From the NCBI GenBank assembly GCA_026874595.1, contig CM049319.1:63732917-63796916 (forward strand): 64,000 bases of DNA, written 5' to 3'. Both the position numbers and the translations under genes were made by a program. Below, piece by piece: positions 1-13,200 of this stretch. Under the pieces are notes generated by a model that saw nothing but the letters and a program-made list of their open reading frames with translations, searched no databases and was not told where the DNA came from. The stretch comes from Sipunculus nudus (Eukaryota > Annelida > Sipuncula > Golfingiida > Sipunculidae). How positions within the stretch are numbered: the first letter of the stretch is position 1; each line of letters opens with the position of its first letter.

Positions 1-1141
1 GATTTTATCCTGATCAATATCAAAATCTAATTAAGTCTACCTTTGTCCTTTTCCGAAATTATCATTACTGAAATGCCCAGAAAATGTCATGAGCTTCCAT
101 TCATGATTGTGTACATGAGTTCCGGTCAAGAGTTCTGTTATGAACAAACACAAACACACAGGATGAACACAAACCCTCCTGGCGGAAGCTAAACAATATT
201 GCATATTTCTACCATGGGCTACTTCAGACCCATTTTAATCATTTACGTCAAAGCCTTATTTTTACATTTTTCCTGAGATATTGGTACAAATGTGATTTTT
301 TTCTGGATATGAACTTGAGAACACATTCACTGTGAATCAAATTATTCCCTTGTACCCCGAGTGCATGCAGCATAAAAAAACGTATGAAACCCAGGGATGT
401 GTCATAATAGGCCTAGACGACGTAAACTAGATTTAATTTACTTAACCAAATTAACAAATTGAGATACTAATTTGGGCCATATCAGAAAAAGAAAAACTGT
501 CAGCAGTTGTAGTAAGATGTCTGTACCTGTGTGACAACAAGATTCATGGAAACCACACTTGAGTAACTGTTCATAAAAAAAGGATAAAACTGGGATCAAA
601 CCTAAGGCAAAGGTCATCTCCATAGATACCTGCTTCGTAGATACCTCCGAAGGGTATTATCCTCTGGTTGGTTGCTCGCTACTTGTTGTGAGGTTTGACA
701 ACTTGGCACTTTTGTCTTATTTCTGCTCTCTGACATTGTACTTGGGGTGCGTAAATTAAATAGTAACGCTCAGTTGCCATCGTTAATCGACAATGATTAT
801 GCCGAGTTTTATTCACGCCGCTGGCTCGCTATTTTTTCTAAAGGCTAAAACAGTCCAATGATTTTTTTAAACCTAAGGTTTTTTTCCCCATCGATTTCGA
901 TCTTCTAACTGTTGATAAATTGCGCCAACGCAGATGGTCTTTCCTTTGGTAAAAAGTACAATTGAGCTATTTAACAATAATCACTGTTATGCCTTAAGGA
1001 TAATTCGTTTAATAAAAAAAACTACGCAAGCATTCAGAATAGAAGGTGATTAACTATAGACGAATTAGTTTATTTACCAAGCAAGTCTGATGCTGTTGTA
1101 TATCATATGTTTTCCTATGATGCAGCGTACATACTATTATG

Positions 1142-1143
<2 letters not shown>

Positions 1144-1217
<74 letters not shown>

Positions 1218-1218
1218 A
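1144..1218. repeat. (TA)n/(TG)n microsatellite
   Basis: Nearly pure TA dinucleotides for about 60 bases followed by TG dinucleotides, inside dispersed-repeat copy 1. Confidence 0.9.
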
Positions 1219-1375
1219 TAGTCACCTTATGTTAACGTACAGTACATTAGCTCTTTTTTCACGAGCATGCGCACAGCGCCGTTATCGTTGGGTGTGTTTG
1301 GATCCAAATATTCGGTAATTGGGTGTAGTCAGTGACACGAGATAAAAGACAGAAAATACCTTTTAAAATCTTTAT

Positions 1376-1500
1376 TCTAATTAATATGATGACCATGAAC
1401 ATTTCGTGACAGTTGACGTTGCCTAATGTCGGGAAAATTGTATTAAAATCACCAGTTAAAACTATATATGGTTCGCTGAAACTCATGAACAGTGTATCTT
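1376..1500 (-). pseudogene. Fragment of a retrotransposon endonuclease
   Basis: On the minus strand the translation contains YIVLTGDFNT followed by FPTLGNVN. GDFN is the conserved core of apurinic-type endonucleases of non-LTR retrotransposons. Only about 40 residues are recognisable. A second copy with the same GDFN is in 7214-7330. It is a decayed element piece, not a host gene. Confidence 0.5.
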
Positions 1501-2516
1501 TATTAGACTGGCCAAGTCGATGCAATGGTTAAAACACAATTCCATACTTTTACAGAACCATCAAACTTACTTTGCCGCGTAGTAAACTTAAGAACAGGTA
1601 CTGCCAACTCACGGCAAATTATATAACTGAAATACGGCTCTCTGGCTGAATGAATTATCGATGAGAGCACGTATTGAGTTACGTCTATCGGCATGGGCGT
1701 CTATCGGTACATGGAATCACGTTTTATATTAAGCATTTTAGTATAGTAAACGTAAATACTATAAAGCCTAGGCAGGATTATATCTTTATCTACAAAATAA
1801 AAGAATTCTTTATTTAAATGACCCATACTTGTATGTCACATTCCTTAACATGCGTTAATGCGTTACTGGAATTATTTTCACTTTACTTACATCAAGTGCA
1901 TCACTCGTTTCTTAGGTAGATCACCTATATGATGTACTGTACTGAGACCGTGCTTGGGGTGCTTTTACTGGGGAAACTTGTGTATAAAGCAACAATGAAG
2001 TGATAGTGTGAAAGAATAAGCACAATATTAATTATGTCCCTTTAAACTTTGAAGACGCAAGGTGGAGCTTTAAACCCATGTGCGTGTATATGCCCAAATG
2101 CGTATATGCGTATAAAAAGTATCAAATTCCTTATATTCTTAAATGAGTACATACTGGACCTGCAGAAGTATACATTGGTATTGTGAATATAGCAAAAATA
2201 CCCCAAAAGAGAGTGACGTTAATTTGCTGGGCATTTCTTATTTCAACAGACCCTAAGGTCCTTATTCCATGTGTTTCCGCGCATGTTAAAGCGGGCTAAG
2301 CATGACATTCGATCCTGTGACACTTTTCTCGCATTGTTAAAGTACCATTTGAGCGAATATTTTCATACATACGGATATTCATGCAAGCACATAGGTTTTC
2401 AGATTAAAGGTGTTGAAAGTACTCATTCGAACATCCTTCCGAAGTATGAAACAGAAGGAAATACAGGTTTTCATACCGAGATACACGTGCATTCTTTGTT
2501 ATCTTCTTTTCCTCAG

Positions 2517-2762
2517 GTTTTGTGTAGAAGTAGAAAAACCGTCTACCAAACAAATATGTACTATAGATGCTCCATGTCAGCTCTCAGAGTGGACAGCATG
2601 GTCGCTACACCCACAGCAGTTTTCCATGGAATTCGGATGGAACGTCAGGTTTCAGCGCCGCCGAAGCGTCCTGAAAATGACACGCCCTGAAGGAGCCGAG
2701 TGTCGCCATCTAGAGGAAGACAGTGGTACCACTCTGATACAGCTAAATGGTTTCTGCAAGAG
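2517..2762 (+). CDS. THSD7A: THSD7-like gene A, exon 1 of window
   Basis: Acceptor TTTTCCTCAG before 2517 and donor AG|GTAATA after 2762. The first base completes a codon begun upstream, so the gene starts left of the window. Encodes the end of one TSP1 module (ICTIDAPC) and the start of another (CQLSEWTAWS), followed by a basic RFQRRRSV stretch and CRHLEED. Ends with two bases of an Arg codon. Confidence 0.85.
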
Positions 2763-5093
2763 GTAATAAAAAATTCTTGGTAGGAGATATGAAGGAGGTT
2801 GAGGGGGCGTGGAATATACACGTTTTCTTCATTATTCTGCCCTTAACAAATGCTATATCATATTTTAAGTTTAAGAAGGGCCGGACCAAGAGAAGGTGCA
2901 CGTTCCGTCCACTTCCAAATAGTTCGAGAAGTTACCTTGTTTTGCAGTGTTTTACCCAAATATTATTTAATATTATCCCTCCTACTGGAGTTCTGGACCT
3001 TTTTAAGTCCATTAGTCCCTTTGTGTAACATTAAACCCCTCCCTCCCCAAAACCATAGTAATTGCAAACGAGGGTTGGGGAGCATCCCATAATAGGCACC
3101 CCCACATGGTGGAGGCTTGCATGCCTTAGAATACAGATTTCTAGTTTAATAATTAGAAAATATAATGTGTTTATGCACAATATATTTATGGTCCAGATAT
3201 ATTAAAATGATAAAATGCAATGTTAATTCTACTGGCATGTTAGTACAAAAACTGAAATATGTAAATTTATACGTTACCTAAAATTTTACAAGGATTTCTT
3301 AGGTTGGGCTTAATTATTATTATAAATAATAATAATTTATATTTATATTTTGATCTATTGGCCGGGCGTTATATTTACCCTTCGTTTGTTACTTGGATTG
3401 TCAGCAACTTAACTCAAAAAGTTATAAACGGGTTTTTTTTGTATTATGGGCTAGCTTTGAACTGGAGCTCACCTGGGGACCGGGATGGTGGGCCTGACCA
3501 CGAGACCACTAAGTATTATTAGGATATCGGTGGACTTATCAAAGTTGGCTACATCTAGAGTTAACGTACATTACTGTTTTCTAATTTTGTGTTTAGATTT
3601 GGGAATCCGGGTGATAGGGAAAATGTTTGTGCACCAAATCTGTCATGTTAACTGTTTAATGGGTGACATTTTCATTTCAATATAAGAAAAAATTTTGATG
3701 TGGTAATTATCATATATGACGTTTTTGTTTCAGGTACGAGTTTGTATCTGGCAGCTGGGGCCCGTGTCGGACTGTAGATGGTTTGTGTGGGTCTGGCTTC
3801 CGGGAAAGAACAGTCCTCTGTGTCCAAAATAACGGTACCATTCTGTTCTTTCTGCAAAAGATTGTAACTGTACATTACCTAAAACAAATCTGCATTATCA
3901 ATTTTACAGAAGGATTGTTACAATTCATTTTTTAAGTTGTGGATTTGTACTTTTGGGGTTAATGGTTATTGTATGTACTGTAGTACCATGTTTAAAAACA
4001 CTTCAATATAAACCTAAAGTATAAACTAATCTTACATTTATACTGCCCCAAAACAATCTTTCCTGAATATGAATAAGTGACTTGAATAACTGTGATAGAC
4101 TTCTTGTGTAGTGCTGCTTCACAGACCGTACACCATACATTGAAATATATAGATAAAATGGAAGTTACTGAAATATATAGATAAAATGGAAGATATTTAA
4201 AATCTATTTTTCATGTTTTTGTCCATTTGCTTATCATTACCAATGGGACAGTATTAGGGACCTGGACAGTCCCATGGTAAAGCGCACAGCTCTCTCCGCT
4301 TGCGAACCGAGTTCGATTCCCAATCGTTTCTGTGGGAGTGGGTTATGGTAGCCCGCCCAAGGTTTGAGGCTTCCTCCCCCTCTACAGACTACCGAACGCC
4401 AACAGCTGAGACAAGGAGAGTTTTAGTTAATATAGCTAAATGTACAATCCATGTAAAATAAATTAAGTTTATAGTTAATAGTATCATCCTTGAATTTCCT
4501 GGGGCTATTATTTAATCAACCATGTCTTTTAGGAGGGAAGGGGACTGTGCAAATATCAAAGCAAGGGTTAACTTCCAATTTATTTGTATTATTTTGTATT
4601 TGGTCGTGTTGTATCAATGCAAGGATTATATATTAGGATTTTATTATTTATTGCCACAGCGTACTATAGTAACTTGAAGTTTTGTGTATTTTTCAGATTC
4701 CGTGGTCGTGAATCCGATTTTGTGTCTTCCACCCGCTCCCGTGTCAATGCAACCCTGTATCGAACCATGTCCAGCTGAATGTCTGGTCTCTGATTGGTCA
4801 GAATGGACCACGTGTCAGCCTTACCATTGCAGGCGGGAAAAATCGGGCGTCAAGAGAGGTTAGCACGGATTTTGCGACATATATCGCTATAGTATTTTAC
4901 GACATACATATTTTATCAACATGTCTGTGCATGTGTGTCCATTTGATAGCAGTGTGTAGGATTTTAGAAAGGGGGGAGGGAGAGGGGGCTTAACATTCTG
5001 GCATAGGCAACGTCTGTTGGGAGTGCTATGACTTCATATGTAATTTCTGCAAAGGTATAGGAGAGAAACGATTCAAACATCATAATATTTACA

Positions 5094-5142
<49 letters not shown>

Positions 5143-5724
5143 ATTATTGACCTTGCAGTAGAGCCCACATATGCTCCGAACAGTAAAACTTTTATTTCAC
5201 AGCAACTGTTACATAATAAAGGTATTAAATATAACCACTAGAATTTAAGACACGAACCCGCCCTGAAAGTGGGCACTGAAAGTCTAGTAAACCCTCTAGA
5301 CTGGAAGTTGTGATTGTTTCATGGTCAGATCTCTGTTTCCATATTGTTTTTTACTTGTAAAAAGTAAAAATTTGATCCATTTAATTTATGTCAATGATAT
5401 CAACGATAGAACAGAGAAAAATTCGGAGAAATCTCACCAAAGGATGAGAAAAAAGCTTAAACTTTATGTCATATTTATTTTTAGGTTATCGATCCCGGAC
5501 CCGTCAGGTGCTACATAAACTACAGACAGAGAGTACCCCCTGTCCCGCTCTGAAGGAAACACAACCCTGTATATACCCGCTGTGTTATACATGGAAGATA
5601 GACGAGATGGAATGTGTCCCCAAAACCAAACTGACGAGGTGTGGTCCAGGCTTACAGAGTCGAAGGGTTTTCTGTGTCGATACGAATGGGGTAAGCTGCA
5701 AAAACACGACACTTGTGTTTAAAA

Positions 5725-5805
<81 letters not shown>

Positions 5806-7165
5806 AACTGTTTAACATCAAAGGAATAAGTAAAAGACTACTTAAAAGTAACAAGTTGGACCAATAATAGGTTGGTTTCTCGGGCACTTAATTGTTTCAG
5901 ATATTAGTGCCGGAGGGCGATGAAATTTTGAAAAAAAAAAACTTTCATGTTATCAGACGATAAGATGATTAAAGAATATTTTACTAATTAATAAAAGGCA
6001 AATCACGAAAGAAATCTAAATGTTATTATATTATATCCTTCAAGGATGTTTTAGAGCGTCTGGAGCTCAAATCGGCAAATTTCTACTAAAAGCAAAATAG
6101 AAAATGTTAATTCGCGAGGTCAAAATTTAAACACGGTGCCTGAGAATCAAACATTTTTCGACCTTTTATTTATTAGGCGATAGGGGTTAAAAATTAAGTT
6201 TACCGTTACTGATAATTTAAAGTTTTTCTCCCACATCAATCCACAGGATAAGCTATTGAGAAAATGTGGGTTTACCTGTAACTGCAAAATCAGATTTACA
6301 GCGCTAAACGACTCAAAATACATAACACTGCATTAACAAAAACTACAATGATGTACAACGACATATACATCAATCAAATTGGAATGTATTTATATTGTAT
6401 CCCCAGACAAAGTCGGGATAGTATGGTTTCACGACGGTCCCGCTGGCGCCGCCGCCGCCGCCGCAGAAAAACCTTGTGAGCGGGATAACTAAAAAAATAT
6501 TTGGCCCATATCAGAGATAAAAACTTTCAGCAGTTAGAGTTGGATGCCTATACCAGTGTGACAGCACACTTCATGGAAAACGCACTTGACTAACTGTCCA
6601 TCATCAAAAAATAAGAAAATTGAGATCAAACCTAAGGCAAAGGTCATCTCCATAGGTACCTGCTTCGTAGATACCTCCGAAAGGTATTATCTTCCGGTTG
6701 AGTGCTCGCTACATGTTGTAAGGTTAGACTACTTGGCACTATTGTCTTATTTCTGCTCTCTGATATTGAACTTGGTGTGCGTAAATTAAATATTAACGCT
6801 CAGTTGCTTTCGTAAATCGACAATGATTATGCCGAGTTTTATTGACGCCGCTGGCTCGCTATTTATTCTAATGGCAATCCACAGTCCAATGATTTTTTTA
6901 ACCCTAAGGTTTTTCTTGCCATCGATTTCCATCTTCCTACTGTTGATAAATTGCGCCCACGCAGATGGACTTTCCATTTAAAAGTACAATTGAGCTAATT
7001 AACAATAATCACTGTTATGCCTTAAGGATAAACCATTTAAAAAAAATAAGCAAGCGTTCAGAAGAGAAGGTGATTAACTATAGACGAAGTAGTTTATTTA
7101 CCAAGCAAGTCTGATGCTATTGTATATAATTTGTTTTCCTACGATGCATTGTATATACTATTATG

Positions 7166-7219
<54 letters not shown>

Positions 7220-10200
7220 TATGATGACCATGAACATTTCGTGATAGTTGACGTTGCCTAGTGTCGGGAAAGTTGTATTGAAATCACCAGTTAAAACTAT
7301 ATATGCTTTGCAGAAACTCTTTATTAGACTGGCCCATTCGACGCAACGGTCAAAACATAATTCCTCACACTAACAGAACCATCAAACTTACTTTACATCG
7401 TTGATAACTAAAAAAATATTTCACTGATCTTTTTCAAACTTTATATTTGTATAGATATAGGTAAGGGGACGAAGCCTATTTAAAATGGGGTCTTGACCTA
7501 TGCTAGGAGATTGACCTTGACCTTGAATAGGTCCATTTTTGCTGAAAATAACACAAATTCTAAAATAACTCAAGTAAGCTTGCATGGACTGGTCCAAAAA
7601 TCAAAGTGACCGAAGATCTTGGATAGCCTTGTGATATACCGGAAACTGGTGGCGCCACCTATTATTCTTTTATTGTTTTTTTCGCCTTTTAATACCCCCA
7701 TAATTGCCACTTGACAGTACTGTAAGCATTATAAGTCAAAAACTAATGGACAGATTTCTTTCATATTATGCTCATGTAGAGAGAACGGTTATGGGATGAG
7801 GTCTATTTACATTTGGGTCATGACCTTTACCATGAGAGTGGCCTTGACCTTTAATGTGTCCATATTTGGTGAAAATCACACACCTCTTATGATATCTCCA
7901 GTGTTGATAGCCATATGTATTTCAAACGTGACTTATGTATGGCCCACCACTAAAGTAAGAAGCCTATAGGTTCTAGGGTCATGAGTTCAAAGGTCAAGGT
8001 CACTAGACTTGCATCTTAAAAGATACTGTGGATGCATTTTAAGCCAAACTTTCATCCCAGGTCTTCCATCTTGAATATGTAGCTCACTTGCCAATAGTGG
8101 ATGGTCCATATCAATTTTGGGGTCACAAGGTCAAAGGCCCAGGCCACAGGAGCTATCTGTCAAAAAATTAGTTTTCTGGATGATAATTCCTGCTTTTATG
8201 GATGTATTGATTTCAAACTTGACTTATATATGTCCCATTGAAAAGGCAAGACTCCAATTGATTTTGGGGTCATGAGGTCAAAGGTCAAGGTCACAGGACA
8301 CATCTTTAAAAGATGTGGATGCATTTTCAGCCAAACAATTCATCTCAGATCTTTCATCTTGCACATATAGTTCAGCTGCCGAGAGAGGAAGAACCCTATC
8401 AATTTTGAGGTCACAAGGTCAAAGGTGAAGGTCACAGGAGCCATCTGTCCAAAAAATTAGTTTTCTGGATGATAATTCCTGCTTTTATTGATGTAGCCTT
8501 GTGCTGTGCCAAAAGGTCAAGGTCAGAGGACCAACATCTTCAAAAAGATTGTGCATTGATAGATGGAAGAAACAATAATTGCTTGCCAAGTGTCAGTATA
8601 TGCTGCTAAAAATGGGGGCCTATTCTTAAGGGGGGGGGGGGGGGCGTACTATGTCTGGGGATACTCCGACACCTGCGGTGCCAAGAAATGTCTAGTTTCA
8701 CTTGTTTTTTTATAGACATATCTTGGACCTTCCTTTGTGCCTTCTAATAGCTCGATTTTTTCCTCAACTTTATATGCACACTGTTGCATAGCGCTGTATT
8801 GAACAATGGTGCTAGGTATATACAGTAGCAGTATCTATTCCTATGGAGCTATATTGAACTATGGTGCCAGGTATATGCTGGAGCCCGTTTGCGGATCTGG
8901 CCTATCTGCCGATAGGATTGGCCAATATGAGGATCCCTTATTGGGCTGCCCATCTGCAGATGGGAAGCCCAATAACGGATTTGATACCATGCACTTTCCG
9001 GCCTTTCTAAAGACGGGCTTGGCCCAATAACCGATTTTAGTTTTTGTTAGTAATTCTTCGATTTCCGCAAGCATGTCTGTTTGTGTGTTTGTGTGATTGT
9101 CAGTACTCTCCTGGCAACAATTTGTAGCAATCGATCTGAAACTTTCAGAGTTAATTGAAAGTCAAAAGTCCTGGAAGCCTATTGTTTTTGGTCATCCTAG
9201 GTCAAAGGTCAAGGTGAAGGTCATCAAAAAACGTCGAAATTTTATTTCCATCATAACTTTGTCAATATTAGTCCTATCTTCACAAACATAGGCTCATTTT
9301 CTTCCTCTGCGTCTTCTTCATAACATGGTCTTTTCTCAACTTTGTGTCATTTTTACAGTATGTCTGTCTGTCGTTCAGTTGACCTTAATTTTGCCTTCTT
9401 GCTGGTGCCTTAATCTTAAATAGAGCATTCTACAGGCCACAGTATTGCAAGAATCCTTTTGAAACTGGTGAATTTGTCTTACATTAATAACTCAAAAGAA
9501 TTTGTCATTTTCGGGATATGAAAATATCTCCAAAACCATAAACCTGAATTACAAAAACTATAGCGTAATTTCTTCCTTTGAGTCTTCTCCATAACCTGGT
9601 CAAGTGTTCTGGTCTCAGCTTTGTGTCACTTTGTCTGTCAGTTGTCCTAAATTTCGCCTTCTTGCTAGTTTTGTGTCATATAAAGCATTCTACAGGCCAC
9701 TGTTTTGCAGGAATCTTTTTGAAACTGGTGAATCTTATGCTTTACACAAATATCTCAAAATCAATTTTCGGGATATGGCCACTACGGGGTACTGCACTCA
9801 AACTTCATCCCCGTATCATTTTTTGACAATATCTATAAACCTAAATTTTTTGTCGAAACTATAAACCTAAATTACCTAAACTATAGCTTAAATTCTTCTT
9901 CTGTGTCTTCTACATAACATAGTCTAGCCTTCTTGTCTCAACTTTGTGCCAGTCAGTATGTCTGTCAGTTGTCTCAATTTCGCTTTATTACTGGTTCTTG
10001 TGTCCTACAATTAGCATTCCACAGACCACAGTTTTGCAGGAATCCTTTTAAAACTGATACAGCTTATGTCATACACTTATATCTCGAAGGTGATTTTTCA
10101 TTTTTGGAAAATAACTGCTAGGGGGCGCTGCACTTGAAACAATACAACATATCATTTTTAGCCATATCTCCGGAGCTATAAACCTTAATTACATAAAATT

Positions 10201-13200
10201 AAGCTAATTTCTTCCTCTGGGTTTTCTTCATAACTTGATCAAGTCATCAGGTCTCAACTTTGTCTCACTTTGTCAGTATGTTGGTCACTTCAAAACAACT
10301 TTCACCTATTGCATATTGGAACGATTTCTAGAAGCTTTATGTGTATTTTTAAATAGGTCAAAGTTCAAGGTCAAAGTCATGAAAACGCGTAAAATTTTTA
10401 TTTCCAAAGTAACTTTGTCAATATTGGTCCAATCTTTATGGCTGATCAAACTATGGCTAATTTCTTTCCTCTTTGTCTTCTTTAGGACATGTTCTGTTTA
10501 ACTGTACTCTAATCTTGGTCAGAGTTTTTTCTGGCAAGCGCGTACCCTCTGGTCGTCTTGTTTTATTATCTTGATGACTTTTGTACTCAGACAAACATTT
10601 CTTATAACTTAAATGTGTTTATTGAAACGAAAATTACCATCACAGCCTTATATCAATAATTTATCATCAAAATTACATAGATGTGCATAGAAGACTACAT
10701 AGATGTGCATTCAGTGTTACAACACCCTATTTAATAACTTTTTAACAAAGAGTAGTTACAGCTGTTGCTAGAAAAATCTCATTCACATTACCACATAGAT
10801 GTCACTTCCATGGTACCATACAATTTATTAAAGAGCAATTATATATGGCACAAAATCAGTTTCTCAAATTCATTTTTAATATCCACATATATATCAAGGT
10901 TACCACATACATTTTGACAATAGAATAGTAATATATGAAGCAAACACTCTCTTATGAGTCATTTAATCTCAGAGTCAATCACAATCATGCACCATCACCA
11001 CAATAACAAATCTTGTTAGATTTTCTTTTGGAGAAGTGTCTTATTGGTAGATTTTCTTTTGGAGAAGTGTCTTATTGATAAGCTCTCTAATTAGCATTCT
11101 TACAGAACTGTTGGCGTCCTGGTGATGAGAGCAGCAAGGATGTCGGACAGTACTATTTTTTTCAGGTTATCACATAGATGATGCCGAAGGTAAATGTATT
11201 TTCGGCTGCAGGGGTCATTGCCGGAGAATTGTGTCTTTGCAAAGGCCAGGGCAAAACGCAACAGAATAAATTTAAACAAAACGATAGGGTTATGTTTTAC
11301 ATATCTTTTACAGTTAAATAGTATTTAAGTTTATTTTATTTTTAATATATAACAATTTATAAGGTACAACCGATAAATAAATCTATCTCTGAAACAAGCA
11401 ATCATTACGATGTTTAATAAATAAATATGTTTTAATATGTAAAATTTAAATATAAAATATAAAATTCTTCAGATTGGCCAGAAAGTGCATGGTATCAAAT
11501 CCGTTATTGGGCATGGGCAGTCAAGCTCCAACATATACACAGTAGCAGTAGCTTCAGTAAACTTGGATAAGAAATGGGGAAGTAGTATCAGCGATATCCA
11601 ATATTAATGTAAGGTTCAGCATGAGTTACACCTTGAAAAAGATCATACAATACGACGGAGCCCGGGAGACGACATGGTGAAAATTATTTATTAAATCGTG
11701 CGCACGAATTACTAAGTGTGAAAAATATATTTCCAAAGTGGAAAAATATTTATTATTTCGTCCGCACGAATTACTAATCCGTTGGCTCGAATTCCTAATC
11801 CGTGAGCACGAATTACTAAGTGTGAAAAATATATTTCCAAAGTGGAAAAATATTTATTATTTCGTGCGCACGAATTACTAATCCGTTGGCTCGAATTACT
11901 AATCCGTGCGCACGAATTACTAAGTGTGAAAAATATATTTCCAAAGTGGAAAAATATTTATTATTTCGTGCGCACGAATTACTAATCCGTTGGTTCGAAT
12001 TACTAATCCGTGCGCACGAACTACTAAGTGTGAAAAATATATTTTCAATGTGGAAAAATATTTATTATTTTGTCCGCACGAATTTCTAATCCGTTGGCTT
12101 GAATTACTAATCCGTGTGCACGAATTACTAAGTGTGAAAAATATATTTCCAAAGTGGAAAAATATTTATTATTTCGTCCGCACGAATTCTAATCCGTTGG
12201 CTCGAATTACTAATCCGTGAGCACGAATTACTAAGTGTGAAAAATATATTTCCAAAGTGGAAAAATATTTATTATTTCGTGCGCACGAAGTACTAATCCG
12301 TTGGCTCGAATTACTAAGTGTAAAAAATAGATTTCCAAAGTGGAAAAATATTTATTATTTCGTGCGCACGAATTACTAATCCGTTGGCTCGAATTACTAA
12401 TCCGTGAGCACGAATTACTAAGTGTGAAAAATATATTTCCCAAGTGGAAAAATATTTATTATTTCGTGCGCACGAATTACTTATCTGTTGGCTTGAATTA
12501 CTAATCCGTGAGCACGAATTACTAAGTGTGAAAAATAGATTTCCAAAGTGGAAAAATATTTATTATTTCGTGCGCACGAATTACTAATCCGTTGGCTCGA
12601 ATTACAAATCTGTGAGCACGAATTACTAAGTGTGAAAAATATATTTTCAAAGTGGAAAAATATTTATTATTTCGTGCGCACGAATTACTAATCCGTTGGC
12701 TCGAATTACTAATCCGTGAGCACGAATTACTAAGTGTGAAAAATATATTTCCAAAGTGGAAAATATTTATTATTTCGTGCGCGCGAATTACTAATCCGTT
12801 TGCTCGAATTACTAATCCGTGCGCACGAATTACTAAGTGTGAAAAATATATTTCCAAAGTGGAAAAATATTTATTATTTCGTGCGCACGAATTACTAATC
12901 CGTTGGCTCGAATTACTAATCCGTGCGCACGAATTACTAAGTGTGAAAAATATATTTCCAAAGTGGACAAAATTTATTATTTCGTGCGCACGAATTACTA
13001 ATCCGTTGGCTCGAATTCCTAATCCGTGAGCACGAATAACTAAGTGTGAAAAATATATTTCCAAAGTGGAAAATATTTATTATTTCGTGCGCACGAATTA
13101 CTAATCCGTTTGCATGAATTACTAATCCGTGCGCACGAATGACTAAGTGTGAAAAATATATTTCCAAAGTGGAAAAATATTTATTATTTCGTGCGCACGA

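Larger units (their letters stand above)
475..1600. repeat. Dispersed repeat, copy 1 (pairs with 6490-7400)
   Basis: Long stretches recur at 6490-7400 in the same orientation, for example CCTAAGGCAAAGGTCATCTC at both sites and ATATGATGACCATGAACATT at about 1384 and 7219. The two copies differ in the middle, where each has a (TA)n tract; copy 1 also has about 160 extra bases (1215-1375). Confidence 0.8.
1..2516. other. Non-coding stretch left of first exon (intron of gene A)
   Basis: No exon could be supported. It holds a fragment near 60-180 resembling a dispersed family, one copy of a repeat that recurs at 6490-7400 (about 475-1600), a (TA)n(TG)n tract at about 1144-1218, and a segment at 2271-2420 with no clear assignment. 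Because exon 1 enters in mid-codon, this must be an intron at least to the left edge or contain an unrecognised exon. Confidence 0.6.

Noticed and set aside
5585-5887. Tyr-Ile repeat frames around 5730-5800
   Set aside because: Translation of a (TA)n microsatellite.
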